Assembly (NCBI RefSeq): GCF_029589435.1
Contig: NZ_JARRAG010000002.1
Coordinates: 2,170,001 to 2,234,000, forward strand
Source: Paludisphaera mucosa
GTDB taxonomy: Bacteria > Planctomycetota > Planctomycetia > Isosphaerales > Isosphaeraceae
Direction: 5' to 3'
DNA length: 64,000 nucleotides
Positions 16,716 to 24,969 of the stretch are shown here, one piece after another. The translations under genes and the position numbers were made by a program. Position 1 is the first letter of the stretch. Every line of letters starts with the position of its first letter. The notes under the pieces were generated by a model, which saw nothing but the letters and a program-made list of their open reading frames with translations, made no database searches and was not told where the DNA came from.

Positions 16716-18737
16716 ATGATCGTCAGCTGGAACCAGCTCACCGACTACGTCCGCCTCGACATGCCCGTGGAGGCCCTGACCGAACGCCTGGCCCTGACCG
16801 GGCTCAACCACGAGTCCACCGACGACGTCGGCGGCGACCTGGCGATCGACCTGGAAGTCACCAGCAACCGCTCCGACTGCCTGGGCCACCTGGGCGTCGC
16901 GCGGGAGATCTCGGTCCTGTTCGACAAGCCCCTGCGGATCCCGGCCGCCGCGCCGAAGACCTCGGGCGCGGCCGTCGAGTCGCTCGCCGGGGTGACGGTC
17001 GAGGCCGCCGACCTCTGCCCCCGCTTCACCGCGCGGGTGATGACGGGCGTGAAGGTCGGCGAGAGCCCCTGGTGGCTCAAGCGCCGGCTCGAAACCCTGG
17101 GCGTCCGGCCGGTCAGCAACATCGTCGACGTCACCAACTACGTGATGTTCGAGTGCGGCCAGCCTTTGCACGCGTACGACCTCGACAAGCTCGAAGGCCG
17201 CCGCTTGATCGTCCGCGGGGCCCGCAAGGGAGAGTCGCTCAAGGCGATCAACGGCCGCGACTACGCCCTCGAACCCGAGATGCTCGTCATCGCCGACGCG
17301 GCGCGGCCCGTGGGCCTGGCCGGGGTGATGGGGGGGCTGGAGACCGAGATCGGCCCGGGGACGACGAACATCCTGATCGAGGCCGCCCGGTTCGACGCGA
17401 TGTCAGTGCGGAAGACCTCGCGGGCCCTGGGCCTGTTCAGCCCGTCCAGCTTCCGCTTCGAGCGGCCCCTCGACCCCGAGGTCGCCGACTGGGCCAGCCG
17501 CCGCTGCGCCGAGCTGATCCTGGAACTCTGCCCCGGCAGCGTGCTGCACCCGGGGGTGATCGACGTCGCCGGCCCGACGCCGCCGCGCGAGCCGATCGTT
17601 TTGCGGCTGATGCAGATCCCCCGCGTTTTGGGGATCTCGGTCGACCCGGTCGAGGTCCGCCGCATCCTGGAGGCGCTCGGGCTGCGGGTCGTCGACCAGA
17701 CCGATCTTGCGATCCAGGTCGCGCCCCCGACCTGGCGGGCGGATCTCGAACGCGAGATCGACCTGATCGAGGAGGTCGCCCGGATCCACGGCTACGAGAA
17801 GATCGTCGAGAACCGGCCGATCCCGGTCACGAGCGCCCCGCGCGGGCGTCGCGAGCGGGTCGAGTCCGCGATCCGCGACACGCTGACGGCCCTCGGCCTG
17901 GACGAGGCCGTGACGTTCAGCCTGGTCGAGGACGCCCTGGCCGCGCCGGTGACGGCCGCGGGGGCCGACCTCGCCCCGCTCCGGGTCTCGCATTCCAGCC
18001 GCCGCCGCGAGAACGCCCTGCGGCGCAGCCTGATCCCCAGCCTGCTCGCCGTCCGCCGCCACAACGAGGCCCACGGCGTCGCCGACGCGCGGGTGTTCGA
18101 GATCGCCGACGTCTACCTCCCGGGCGAAGCGGGCGGCCTGCCCGAGGAGCCCCCCCGCCTGGCGATCGTCGCGGGCCTGGATTTCCGGGGCCTCAAGGGG
18201 GTCGTCGAGACCCTCCTGCGACGGCTGCTGATCGCCGAGCCCCTGGAGGCGAAGCCCGTCTCGTCGCCGCTGTTCGCCGAGGGCCGCGCCGCCGAGCTGT
18301 CGGTCGGCGAGGCCCGGCTGGGCTGGATCGGCGAGGTCGACGCGGCCCGCATCCAGGAGTTCGACCTGCGCACCGCCTGCGCGGCCGCCGAGCTGGAGCT
18401 GGGCGTGCTGCTCGACAAGGCCCGGACGGTCGCCCAGCACAAGCCGCTGCCGACATTCCCGGCCGTCGTCCGAGACCTGTCGCTGGTCCTCGACCGCAAC
18501 GTCTCGTGGGCCGAGCTGGCGGGCGTCGTCCGCGAGGCCGCCGGCGGGTCGTTCCGCGAGGCCGACTACCTCGACACCTTCCGGGGCGGCAACCTCGGCG
18601 ACGACAAGCAGAGCGTCCACTTCGGCCTGACCTTCCGCCGCGACGACCGCACCCTGACCGGCGAGGAGGTCGAACTCGCCGTCAAGGATGTCGTCGACGC
18701 CTGCGCCCGGAAGCTCGGCGCGACCCTGCGGGCGTGA
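16716..18737 (+). CDS. pheT: phenylalanyl-tRNA synthetase beta subunit, short form
   Basis: 673 residues against roughly 790-800 in most bacteria. After the N-terminal B1 part (MIVSWNQLTDYVRLDMP to about residue 45) the protein runs straight into LEVTSNRSDCLGHLGVAREI, so the EMAPII-like tRNA-binding OB domain (B2, about 110 residues) is absent. The B3/B4 editing domain (about 90-270, with VSNIVDVTNYVMFE and GQPLHAYD), B5 (about 280-365), the synthetase-like core and a C-terminal FDX-ACB anticodon-binding domain (LPTFPAVVRDLSLVLDR onwards, about 580-673) are present. Four bases separate it from the permease stop. Confidence 0.95.
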   Translation: MIVSWNQLTDYVRLDMPVEALTERLALTGLNHESTDDVGGDLAIDLEVTSNRSDCLGHLGVAREISVLFDKPLRIPAAAPKTSGAAVESLAGVTVEAADLCPRFTARVMTGVKVGESPWWLKRRLETLGVRPVSNIVDVTNYVMFECGQPLHAYDLDKLEGRRLIVRGARKGESLKAINGRDYALEPEMLVIADAARPVGLAGVMGGLETEIGPGTTNILIEAARFDAMSVRKTSRALGLFSPSSFRFERPLDPEVADWASRRCAELILELCPGSVLHPGVIDVAGPTPPREPIVLRLMQIPRVLGISVDPVEVRRILEALGLRVVDQTDLAIQVAPPTWRADLEREIDLIEEVARIHGYEKIVENRPIPVTSAPRGRRERVESAIRDTLTALGLDEAVTFSLVEDALAAPVTAAGADLAPLRVSHSSRRRENALRRSLIPSLLAVRRHNEAHGVADARVFEIADVYLPGEAGGLPEEPPRLAIVAGLDFRGLKGVVETLLRRLLIAEPLEAKPVSSPLFAEGRAAELSVGEARLGWIGEVDAARIQEFDLRTACAAAELELGVLLDKARTVAQHKPLPTFPAVVRDLSLVLDRNVSWAELAGVVREAAGGSFREADYLDTFRGGNLGDDKQSVHFGLTFRRDDRTLTGEEVELAVKDVVDACARKLGATLRA

Positions 18738-18860
18738 GGCACGGGATTCGCGACAAATGCGAAGCCGGGGCCGACGAGCGTCCGTATTGAGACGGAGGAT
18801 GAGGGTCGTCGGAGCCGGCGCAGCTTGCGAAAGTCGTCGTTCGAGCCGCCGCGAGTCGTC

Positions 18861-18999
18861 CTTCTCCCCTCGTGGGAGAAGGCGCCGCGCAGCGGCGGAT
18901 GAATGGGCGACGCACCGGGAGCCGTCGAGGGTGAACGAGCCCTGATGGTCCCCCTCTTCCGGCCCTTCGGGCCACCTCCTCCCACCAGGGGAGAAGGGA
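18861..18999. repeat. head-to-head pair of hairpin repeats, copy A
   Basis: Two related units lie in opposite orientation. The left one has an outer hairpin CTTCTCCC...GGGAGAAG (18862-18882) followed by an inner GC hairpin GCCGCGCAGCGGC. The right one (18956-18999), read on the minus strand, has the same order: CTTCTCCCC...GGGAGG, then GGCCCGAAGGGCC. Copy B at 33764-33921 has the same design. This is a REP/BIME-like intergenic element; here it separates pheT from the GTPase-like gene and could stop transcription. Confidence 0.7.
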
Positions 19000-19027
19000 A
19001 TTCGGTTCTCAGCGCGAGAGGGACCTG

Positions 19028-20638
19028 ATGGCGGCCGTAGGAGAGACCCTCAGCCTGTGGCGGGCGAACCTGATGCTGCTCCTCCGGGAGTGGCGTTCCG
19101 GGGTCTTGCTGCTGCTGTTCCTCGGGCCGTTCGGGGTCTACATCCTGCTGGGGACGCTCTGGCTGTACGAGCACGGATGGATCATCGTCGGGGTCCTGGC
19201 CTGGATCGCGGCCGGCGGCCTGTTCGCGATCCTCGCCGCGCGGTGGACGACGAGCGTCCGGACGGTCCTGCCGCCCCTCGACTGGGATGCCCCCCGGACC
19301 TTCTCGCCGCACGACCGCGCGGCCTGGCAGATCGTCGAGGACGAGGCGCAGGCGTCCGAGGCGCTGGCGATGGAGGCCCTCATCGACGGCGACCGCTACA
19401 TCGAGACCGGGCGCGTTTTGATCAAGCACCTCGCCGAGCATTACCACCCCGAGTCGAAGCACCCGCTCGACGAGGTCCCGGTCGTCGAGCTGCTGAGCGC
19501 GCTGGAGCTGGCGGCGGAGGACCTCGCCAAGCTGACCCGCCAGGTCCCCGGCGGCGACATGATCACGCTCTCGCACTGGCGCAAGGCCCTGCAGATGGCG
19601 AACTACATCTCCAAGGCCAACGACCTGTACGCCCTGGTCTCGCCGTTCCTCAACCCGCTCAGCGGCCTGACGCGGATCGGCACCCGCGAGCTGATCGTCA
19701 AGCCGGCCTGGAAGAACATGCAGCAGAACGTCCTGCGCTGGTTCTTCCAGGCGTACGTCAACCGGATGGGCGTCCACCTCATCGAGCTGTTCAGCGGCCG
19801 GCTGGCGATCGGCGTCGACGAATATCGCCGCCTCACCCGCCGGCGGCCGATGTCGTCGCTCAAGACCGACCCCGACGAGCCGCTCTCGATCTGCGTCGTC
19901 GGCGCGCGCGAGTCGGGCAAATCGCGGCTGATCGAGTCCGTCCGCGAGGTCTTCCAGGGCGACGATCGGCCGATCCGCGCCCGTCTGGAAGGCATGGGTC
20001 TCGACCCGTCGCTCGTCGACCGCCTGAAGAACGTCAAGTACACGGAGGTCGCCGGCTACACGTCGAAGGGGACGGCCGAGCGCGAGTCGCGGGCGGATCG
20101 GCAGTCGCGCGAGGCGGCGGTCGAGGCGTCGCTCGACGCCGACATGCTGGTCCTGATCGTCGACGGCCGCAAGAGCCTCCAGCCGTCGGACGTGGCCTTC
20201 GCGAAGGCCTGGGACGGCTACTTCCTCCAGCATCCCCACCGCGAGGCGCCCCCGGCCATGGTCGTGGTGACGGGCGTCGATCGACCCGAGTTCGGCCCGT
20301 CGTGGCAGCCGCCCTACGACTGGACCGCCGGCCAGGGCGTGCGCGAGACGGCCGTACGCGGCCTGTTCGACTCGCTCCGCGCCTCGCTGCCGCCGACCTT
20401 CGCCGAGTTCGCCGCCGCCGGACTCCCGGACGCCTCGCCGTTCGGGATCGTCGAGCACGTCCTGCCGGCCCTGGCCGCGCAGATCCACCGCGCCGAGCGG
20501 GCCGCCCTGCTGCGCCGCCTCCAGGCCGCCGCGAACCGCTCGAAGGTCGGTCGCGTGGTCAGCCAGATCGGCCAGCAGGGGCGGAACGTCTGGACCCACC
20601 TCAAGAACCGGCGGAAGGCTTCGAAGCCGGCCTCCTGA
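19028..20638 (+). CDS. membrane-anchored P-loop GTPase-like protein
   Basis: 536 residues. Two hydrophobic segments (about 24-42 and 48-70) anchor the N-terminus; a helical region with EEDLAKLTRQ-type sequence follows, then a P-loop NTPase domain from about 285. Walker A is GARESGKS; the aspartate of a G3-like motif is not obvious (VAGYTSKG takes its place), while VTGVDRPEF could be a derived G4 (normally NKxD). The C-terminus is basic. Members of the YcjX/dynamin-like membrane GTPase groups have this layout, but the family is not certain. The gene starts just after the hairpin repeat pair. Confidence 0.65.
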   Translation: MAAVGETLSLWRANLMLLLREWRSGVLLLLFLGPFGVYILLGTLWLYEHGWIIVGVLAWIAAGGLFAILAARWTTSVRTVLPPLDWDAPRTFSPHDRAAWQIVEDEAQASEALAMEALIDGDRYIETGRVLIKHLAEHYHPESKHPLDEVPVVELLSALELAAEDLAKLTRQVPGGDMITLSHWRKALQMANYISKANDLYALVSPFLNPLSGLTRIGTRELIVKPAWKNMQQNVLRWFFQAYVNRMGVHLIELFSGRLAIGVDEYRRLTRRRPMSSLKTDPDEPLSICVVGARESGKSRLIESVREVFQGDDRPIRARLEGMGLDPSLVDRLKNVKYTEVAGYTSKGTAERESRADRQSREAAVEASLDADMLVLIVDGRKSLQPSDVAFAKAWDGYFLQHPHREAPPAMVVVTGVDRPEFGPSWQPPYDWTAGQGVRETAVRGLFDSLRASLPPTFAEFAAAGLPDASPFGIVEHVLPALAAQIHRAERAALLRRLQAAANRSKVGRVVSQIGQQGRNVWTHLKNRRKASKPAS

Positions 20639-20763
20639 CGCGGGCTCGCGGCTGCGGCGAGCCCTCGGTGCGGCAACTTGACGTCCATCACGAACGCGGC
20701 CGTTGGACTCGACGCCTTCCCTCGCGAGGGGGGAGGCCGTCGTTGGTCGGCGGGGATGCCCAT

Positions 20764-21927
20764 TCAGAACGGCGTCGCGCCGGCGGAATTGGCCGGCGGC
20801 GGCGCGGTCGGCCGCCGCGTGGCCTTGGCGGCTGGCCGGGTTGCGGGCTCGGCCGCAGGGGCCGGGGCCACCGAGGCGGCCTGGCCGGGCTGATTGCGGT
20901 CGGGGGGCGCGCCTTCGACCTTGCCCTCGGCGCCGAAGCGCACGAACGTCCCCGGCAGGAGCGAGACCGACGACGCGACGATCAGGGCGTCGCTCCCGCG
21001 AAACGCGCCCGACACCTGCACCCGCTCGGGGCCGACGGCCCCCAGCGTCTTGATCCGGACGTCGACGACGTGCTCGGCGCGGATGACCTGGACGGTCGCG
21101 TCGGGCGAGCCGGCGGCGGGGGGCTTGATCGCCGCGCGCGGCACCACGACAACCGGCGACGACGGCAGGCTCGCGCTGCGGACCCGGAGCCCGGGCTCCA
21201 GCTCGCCCTTGACGTTGGGGACCTGGATCCACGCGGCGGCGAACGGGGCGGCCAGCTCGCGGAGGGGCCCGTAATCCTCGGACGTGGGGAGCGGCCCCAT
21301 CGACTGGATCTTGGCGGATTGCGCCTGCTCCTCGATGAAGATCGCGACCTCGCCGCCCGCCTTCGCGGCGCGGCGGTCGACGGGGGCCAGCGCCTTGAGG
21401 GTCGTGACGTCCGCAAGCTCGGCGATCACCGTCCCCTTCAAAACGAACTGTCCCGAGGAGACGGGCGTGGCCAGGATCCGGCCGCCGAACGGGGCACGCA
21501 GCGTCAAGCGGTCCAGCTCCAGTCGGGCCAGCTCGACCCGCGCCTCGGCGGCCTCGACCTGCGCCTTGGCGACGGCCGCGGGCCCTTGCTGGATGGCGAT
21601 CTGGGCCTGCTTCTCGCGCAGCTCGGCCTCGGCGATCTTGAGCCGGGCCGCGGCCTCGCCGCGGTCCAGCTCGGCGACCTGCTGGTTGGCCGTGACGGGC
21701 GAGCCCATCGTCGCGTCGACGCTCCGCACCGTCCCGTCGGCCGGGGCCACGATCGAGATCCGGCGGATCGGCTCCAGCGTGGAGACGACCTGGAACCGCT
21801 CGGGGGCCGTGAGCGTCAACGGCTCGGCGTCGATCGTCGCCGAGGTCGGAAGGCTCTGCGCCCGGGCGATCGTTTCGAGCGCGGCCAGGGCGCACGCGAC
21901 GGCGAGCGGTCGGAAGCGTGGATTCAT
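20764..21927 (-). CDS. orphan HlyD/RND-type periplasmic adaptor
   Basis: 387 residues. A signal peptide (VACALAALETIARAQ) is followed by a biotinyl-lipoyl-like part (ISIVAPADGTVRSVDATMG), a hairpin-forming helical region (about 95-160, LKIAEAELREKQAQIAIQQG) and a second lipoyl half LRAPFGGRILATPVSSGQ. These are features of membrane fusion proteins that link an inner-membrane pump to an outer-membrane channel. No pump or TolC gene adjoins it, so the partner is elsewhere. The C-terminal 45 residues are Pro/Ala-rich. GAGGG lies five bases before the ATG. It is divergent from the Gfo/Idh gene. Confidence 0.82.
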   Translation of the reverse strand: MNPRFRPLAVACALAALETIARAQSLPTSATIDAEPLTLTAPERFQVVSTLEPIRRISIVAPADGTVRSVDATMGSPVTANQQVAELDRGEAAARLKIAEAELREKQAQIAIQQGPAAVAKAQVEAAEARVELARLELDRLTLRAPFGGRILATPVSSGQFVLKGTVIAELADVTTLKALAPVDRRAAKAGGEVAIFIEEQAQSAKIQSMGPLPTSEDYGPLRELAAPFAAAWIQVPNVKGELEPGLRVRSASLPSSPVVVVPRAAIKPPAAGSPDATVQVIRAEHVVDVRIKTLGAVGPERVQVSGAFRGSDALIVASSVSLLPGTFVRFGAEGKVEGAPPDRNQPGQAASVAPAPAAEPATRPAAKATRRPTAPPPANSAGATPF

Positions 21928-22199
21928 GGGAGCCCTCGCACTCGGGGAGGAAGCCTCGAAAGGGACCGGACGGCCGGGAGACGGGTGCGAGGCGTGCGAG
22001 GAGCGTCGCGGCGCACCCCCGCCCTCGCGGCTCCGCGCATTGTACGGCGGCGTCGGGCCTCGGGCTACGGAGGCTCGCACGTCGCATGCCCCGACCCTAT
22101 CATTCGCCCCCCGCGCGCAGTACGATCGGCTTCCTGGGCCTTCGGCGAATCTCCGCCGCACGGGCGCCATCCCTCCACGTCCAGGCGAGGCGAACGAGC

Positions 22200-23558
22200 A
22201 TGAAGAACGAGCATGTCACGAGGCGAGGTTTCGTGGGGACGGCGGGCGTCGCCGTGGGGGCGGCTTCGGCGTTCGCGGCCCCGGCCGTCGGCCGCGCCGC
22301 GGCGCCCAGCGAGCGGAAGCGGCTGGGGATCATCGGCGCGGGGAGCCGGGGGAATCAGCTCCTGGACACCTTCCTGAAAGAGAAGGACGTCGACCTGGTC
22401 GCCGTGGCCGACGTCGACGACCGCCACGCGAACGAGACGGCCGACCGGATCAAGAAGGAGAAGGAGGGCGAGCGGCCCGACGTCAGTCGCGACTACCGCG
22501 CGATGCTCGACCGCAAGGACCTCGACGCCGTCATCATCGCCACCCCCGACCACTGGCACGCCCTGCCCACGATCCACGCCGTGCTGGCCGGCAAGGACGT
22601 CTACGTCGAGAAGCCCGTCGCGCACAACGTGGCCGAGGGCCGGGCCATGATCGAGGCCGGCAAGAAGACCGGCAAGATCATCGCCGTGGGCACCCAGCAG
22701 CGGTCGTCGAACCACTTCCGCAAGGCCGTCGAGATCGTCCAGTCCGGCAAACTCGGCAAGGTCTTCTGGGTCCAGACCTGGAACTACGAGAACATCAGCC
22801 CGGTCGGCATGGGCCGCGTCGCCGACGTCGAGACGCCGCCGTACGTCGACTACGACAAGTGGCTGGGCCCCGCGCCGGCGCGGCCGTTCAACCTCAACCG
22901 CTTCCACCTGCTCTTCCGCTGGTACTTCGACTACGCCGGCGGCATGATGAGCGACTGGGGCGTCCACCTGAACGACATCGTGCTCTGGGCGCTCGACGCC
23001 AAGGGGCCGAACAGCGTGTACGCGACCGGCGGCGTCGAGACCACCGACGACGACCGCGACACGCCCGACACGCTGCAGGTCGTCTACGAGTTCCCCACCG
23101 CCACCCTGACGTACTCGATGCGCAAGGGGAACGGCCTGAAGTTCAACGGCCACGACTACGGGATCCTCTTCTGCGGCACCGACGGCAGCCTGCTGCTGGA
23201 CCGCTCGGGCTACGAGGTCTTCCCCGACCAGGTCTCGCTGCCGTACGGCATCAAGCTCGTCCACGGCGACCGCGAGACTCGCAAGATCACGCTCGAATCC
23301 TCGAAGGAGAAGGGGGACGACGGCCAGCCGCCGCACGTCCGCAACTTCCTCGACTGCCTGGCCTCGCGGGCCAAGCCGACGGCCGACATCGAGATCGCCC
23401 ACCGGTCGACGAACACCTGCCACCTGGGGAACATCGCCTACAAGGTCGGCCGCAAGCTGAACTGGGACGTCGAGGCCGAGCGCTTCAAGAACGACCCCGA
23501 GGCCGACGCCCTGCTCGGCCGCGAGGCCCGCAAGGGCTACGAGCTTCCCCAGATCTGA
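22200..23558 (+). CDS. Gfo/Idh/MocA family oxidoreductase, Tat-exported
   Basis: 452 residues. The N-terminus has a twin-arginine signal (TRRGFVGTAG, then an Ala-rich hydrophobic stretch to about residue 34). The NAD-binding Rossmann loop is LGIIGAGSRGNQ and the family EKP motif is YVEKPVAHN at about 140, followed by GTQQRSS. These enzymes oxidise or reduce sugars or inositols with NAD(P) and are massively expanded in planctomycetes, often exported. The substrate is unknown. Export with bound cofactor is what the Tat route would allow. ATG at 22200 gives the signal peptide exactly. Confidence 0.93.
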   Translation: MKNEHVTRRGFVGTAGVAVGAASAFAAPAVGRAAAPSERKRLGIIGAGSRGNQLLDTFLKEKDVDLVAVADVDDRHANETADRIKKEKEGERPDVSRDYRAMLDRKDLDAVIIATPDHWHALPTIHAVLAGKDVYVEKPVAHNVAEGRAMIEAGKKTGKIIAVGTQQRSSNHFRKAVEIVQSGKLGKVFWVQTWNYENISPVGMGRVADVETPPYVDYDKWLGPAPARPFNLNRFHLLFRWYFDYAGGMMSDWGVHLNDIVLWALDAKGPNSVYATGGVETTDDDRDTPDTLQVVYEFPTATLTYSMRKGNGLKFNGHDYGILFCGTDGSLLLDRSGYEVFPDQVSLPYGIKLVHGDRETRKITLESSKEKGDDGQPPHVRNFLDCLASRAKPTADIEIAHRSTNTCHLGNIAYKVGRKLNWDVEAERFKNDPEADALLGREARKGYELPQI

Positions 23559-23650
23559 CGATCGGACGCGTCGCATGAGTCGCGAAGCCGGGCGGGCCGA
23601 CGACGTCGGACCCGCCCGGCGTCGCCTCGACCCGATTTGAGACCCCCGCC

Positions 23651-23890
23651 ATGCCCGCCCACGCCGGCCAGATCCTGCGCATCCTCGGCCTGCTCATGGA
23701 GATGTTCGGCCTCTCCTCCGTCGCGCTCGCCTCGCGCGACGGGACGGGCCACTGGCTCGGCATGACGTCGAACCAGGTCTGGTCGATCGTCGCCGTCGGC
23801 TTCGTCTTCTGGCTGACCGGCACGGTCCTCAACTTCAACGCGGCCCTGCAGCGCCAGGAACGCGACGGCGGCGAAGAGGATCCGTCCTGA
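23651..23890 (+). CDS. hypothetical membrane protein, 79 aa
   Basis: Two hydrophobic segments (about 8-26 and 44-63) separated by a polar loop with GTGHWLGMT, and an acidic tail QERDGGEEDPS. No known family recognised. It lies 92 bases after the oxidoreductase gene on the same strand and is convergent with the TPR operon, with 6 bases between stops. Composition matches neighbouring genes. Confidence 0.6.
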   Translation: MPAHAGQILRILGLLMEMFGLSSVALASRDGTGHWLGMTSNQVWSIVAVGFVFWLTGTVLNFNAALQRQERDGGEEDPS

Positions 23891-23896
23891 CGCCGT

Positions 23897-24952
23897 TCAG
23901 CCCGGCGGCTGCTTGGCCCAGGGGCTGTTGGGGTAATCCTGCTTGAGCCGCTGGCCGTACTCGTCGGCGCGGGGGAGCTGGCCCATCTTGCGGAAGAGCT
24001 GCTCGATCCGCCGCAGGGCGCGGGGGTGCTCCTCCTTGTCCTTGCTGTAGAGCAGGTCGACGTGGAGGTAGGCGAGCAAGGCGTCCTTGGGGCGGGCGGC
24101 GGCGTTCTGGCAGTCGCCCAGGGTGTTGTACGCCTTCGACTGGACGGCGGCGTCCTCGGCGGGGGCGGCGGCGATCACCTGGCGGACGAGCGACTCGGCC
24201 TCGTCGTACTTGCTGGCGGCGATCAGGGTCTCGGCCTTGACGAGCTTCAGCTCGACCTGCTGCGCGGAGTTCTCGGGCGCGGCGGCGATCAGGCGGTCGA
24301 GGTCGGCCGCCGCGCCCTGGAAGTCGCCCTCCTTGAGGAGCAGTCGGGCCTTGAGCACGGCCGCCCGGCCCGCGCCCGGGGCGAGCTTGGCCAGCTCGGC
24401 GATGTTCGCCTCGGCCCCCTTGTAGTCCTGGGCGTGGAGCTGGAGCCGCGCCAGCGACTCGCGCGTCGCCACGACGTGGCGGCCCTTGGGATAGGCCTGG
24501 AGGAACCCGGTCAGCCTGGTCAGGGCCTCCTTGACGCGGTCGGGCTCGGTCAGGGCCAGCTCGCCCAAAAGCGTGGCCTCGCCGAACTTGGCGGCCTCGA
24601 TGACGAACGGCTTGCCCGCGGCCTCGGTCGCCGCCTTCTGGAACTGGGCGATCGCCTCGGCCGCGCGGCCGGCGGCGGCGTTGGTCTCGCCGAGCTGCAA
24701 GGCCGCCGGCTGGCCCTGGTACTCGATCGATTCGATCTGGTCGGTCGGGACGTTGACCGTCGAGGCCCCCAGCGAGACGGCCACCTCCGTCGGCGACTCC
24801 GCGGTCACCTGGCCTCGCACCGCGCCTCCCTGGGACGGCTTGAACGCCGACCCGGCGATGAGCTGCACGACGTCGCCGCGGGCCGTTGCGGCGGCGAGCG
24901 TGAGGCCGAGGGCGAGCGCGAGTCCGTTTCGACTGCGGGTCAGCGGCGACAT
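23897..24952 (-). CDS. exported TPR-repeat protein, 351 aa
   Basis: A signal peptide (ALALGLTLAAATARG) is followed by a short beta-rich domain (about 27-80, with VVQLIAGSAFKPSQGG and IESIEYQGQP) that may resemble an SH3-like or DUF-type cap. From about 85 to 340 there are degenerate tetratricopeptide helices, for example AAGRAAEAIAQFQKAA and DYKGAEANIAELAKLAPG. TPR proteins serve as interaction scaffolds. It is 17 bases downstream of the larger TPR gene, so both are probably one operon and may act together in the periplasm. Confidence 0.78.
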   Translation of the reverse strand: MSPLTRSRNGLALALGLTLAAATARGDVVQLIAGSAFKPSQGGAVRGQVTAESPTEVAVSLGASTVNVPTDQIESIEYQGQPAALQLGETNAAAGRAAEAIAQFQKAATEAAGKPFVIEAAKFGEATLLGELALTEPDRVKEALTRLTGFLQAYPKGRHVVATRESLARLQLHAQDYKGAEANIAELAKLAPGAGRAAVLKARLLLKEGDFQGAAADLDRLIAAAPENSAQQVELKLVKAETLIAASKYDEAESLVRQVIAAAPAEDAAVQSKAYNTLGDCQNAAARPKDALLAYLHVDLLYSKDKEEHPRALRRIEQLFRKMGQLPRADEYGQRLKQDYPNSPWAKQPPG

Positions 24953-24969
24953 GGGGGCGGACTCCCGTT

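Noticed and set aside
19057-22203. A 1048-codon open frame on the plus strand and a 1173-codon one on the minus strand across the GTPase and adaptor genes
   Set aside because: Both are antisense or shifted shadows of real genes: their translations are Arg/Pro/Gly-rich low-complexity and switch character at each true gene boundary. High GC at third positions suppresses stops.
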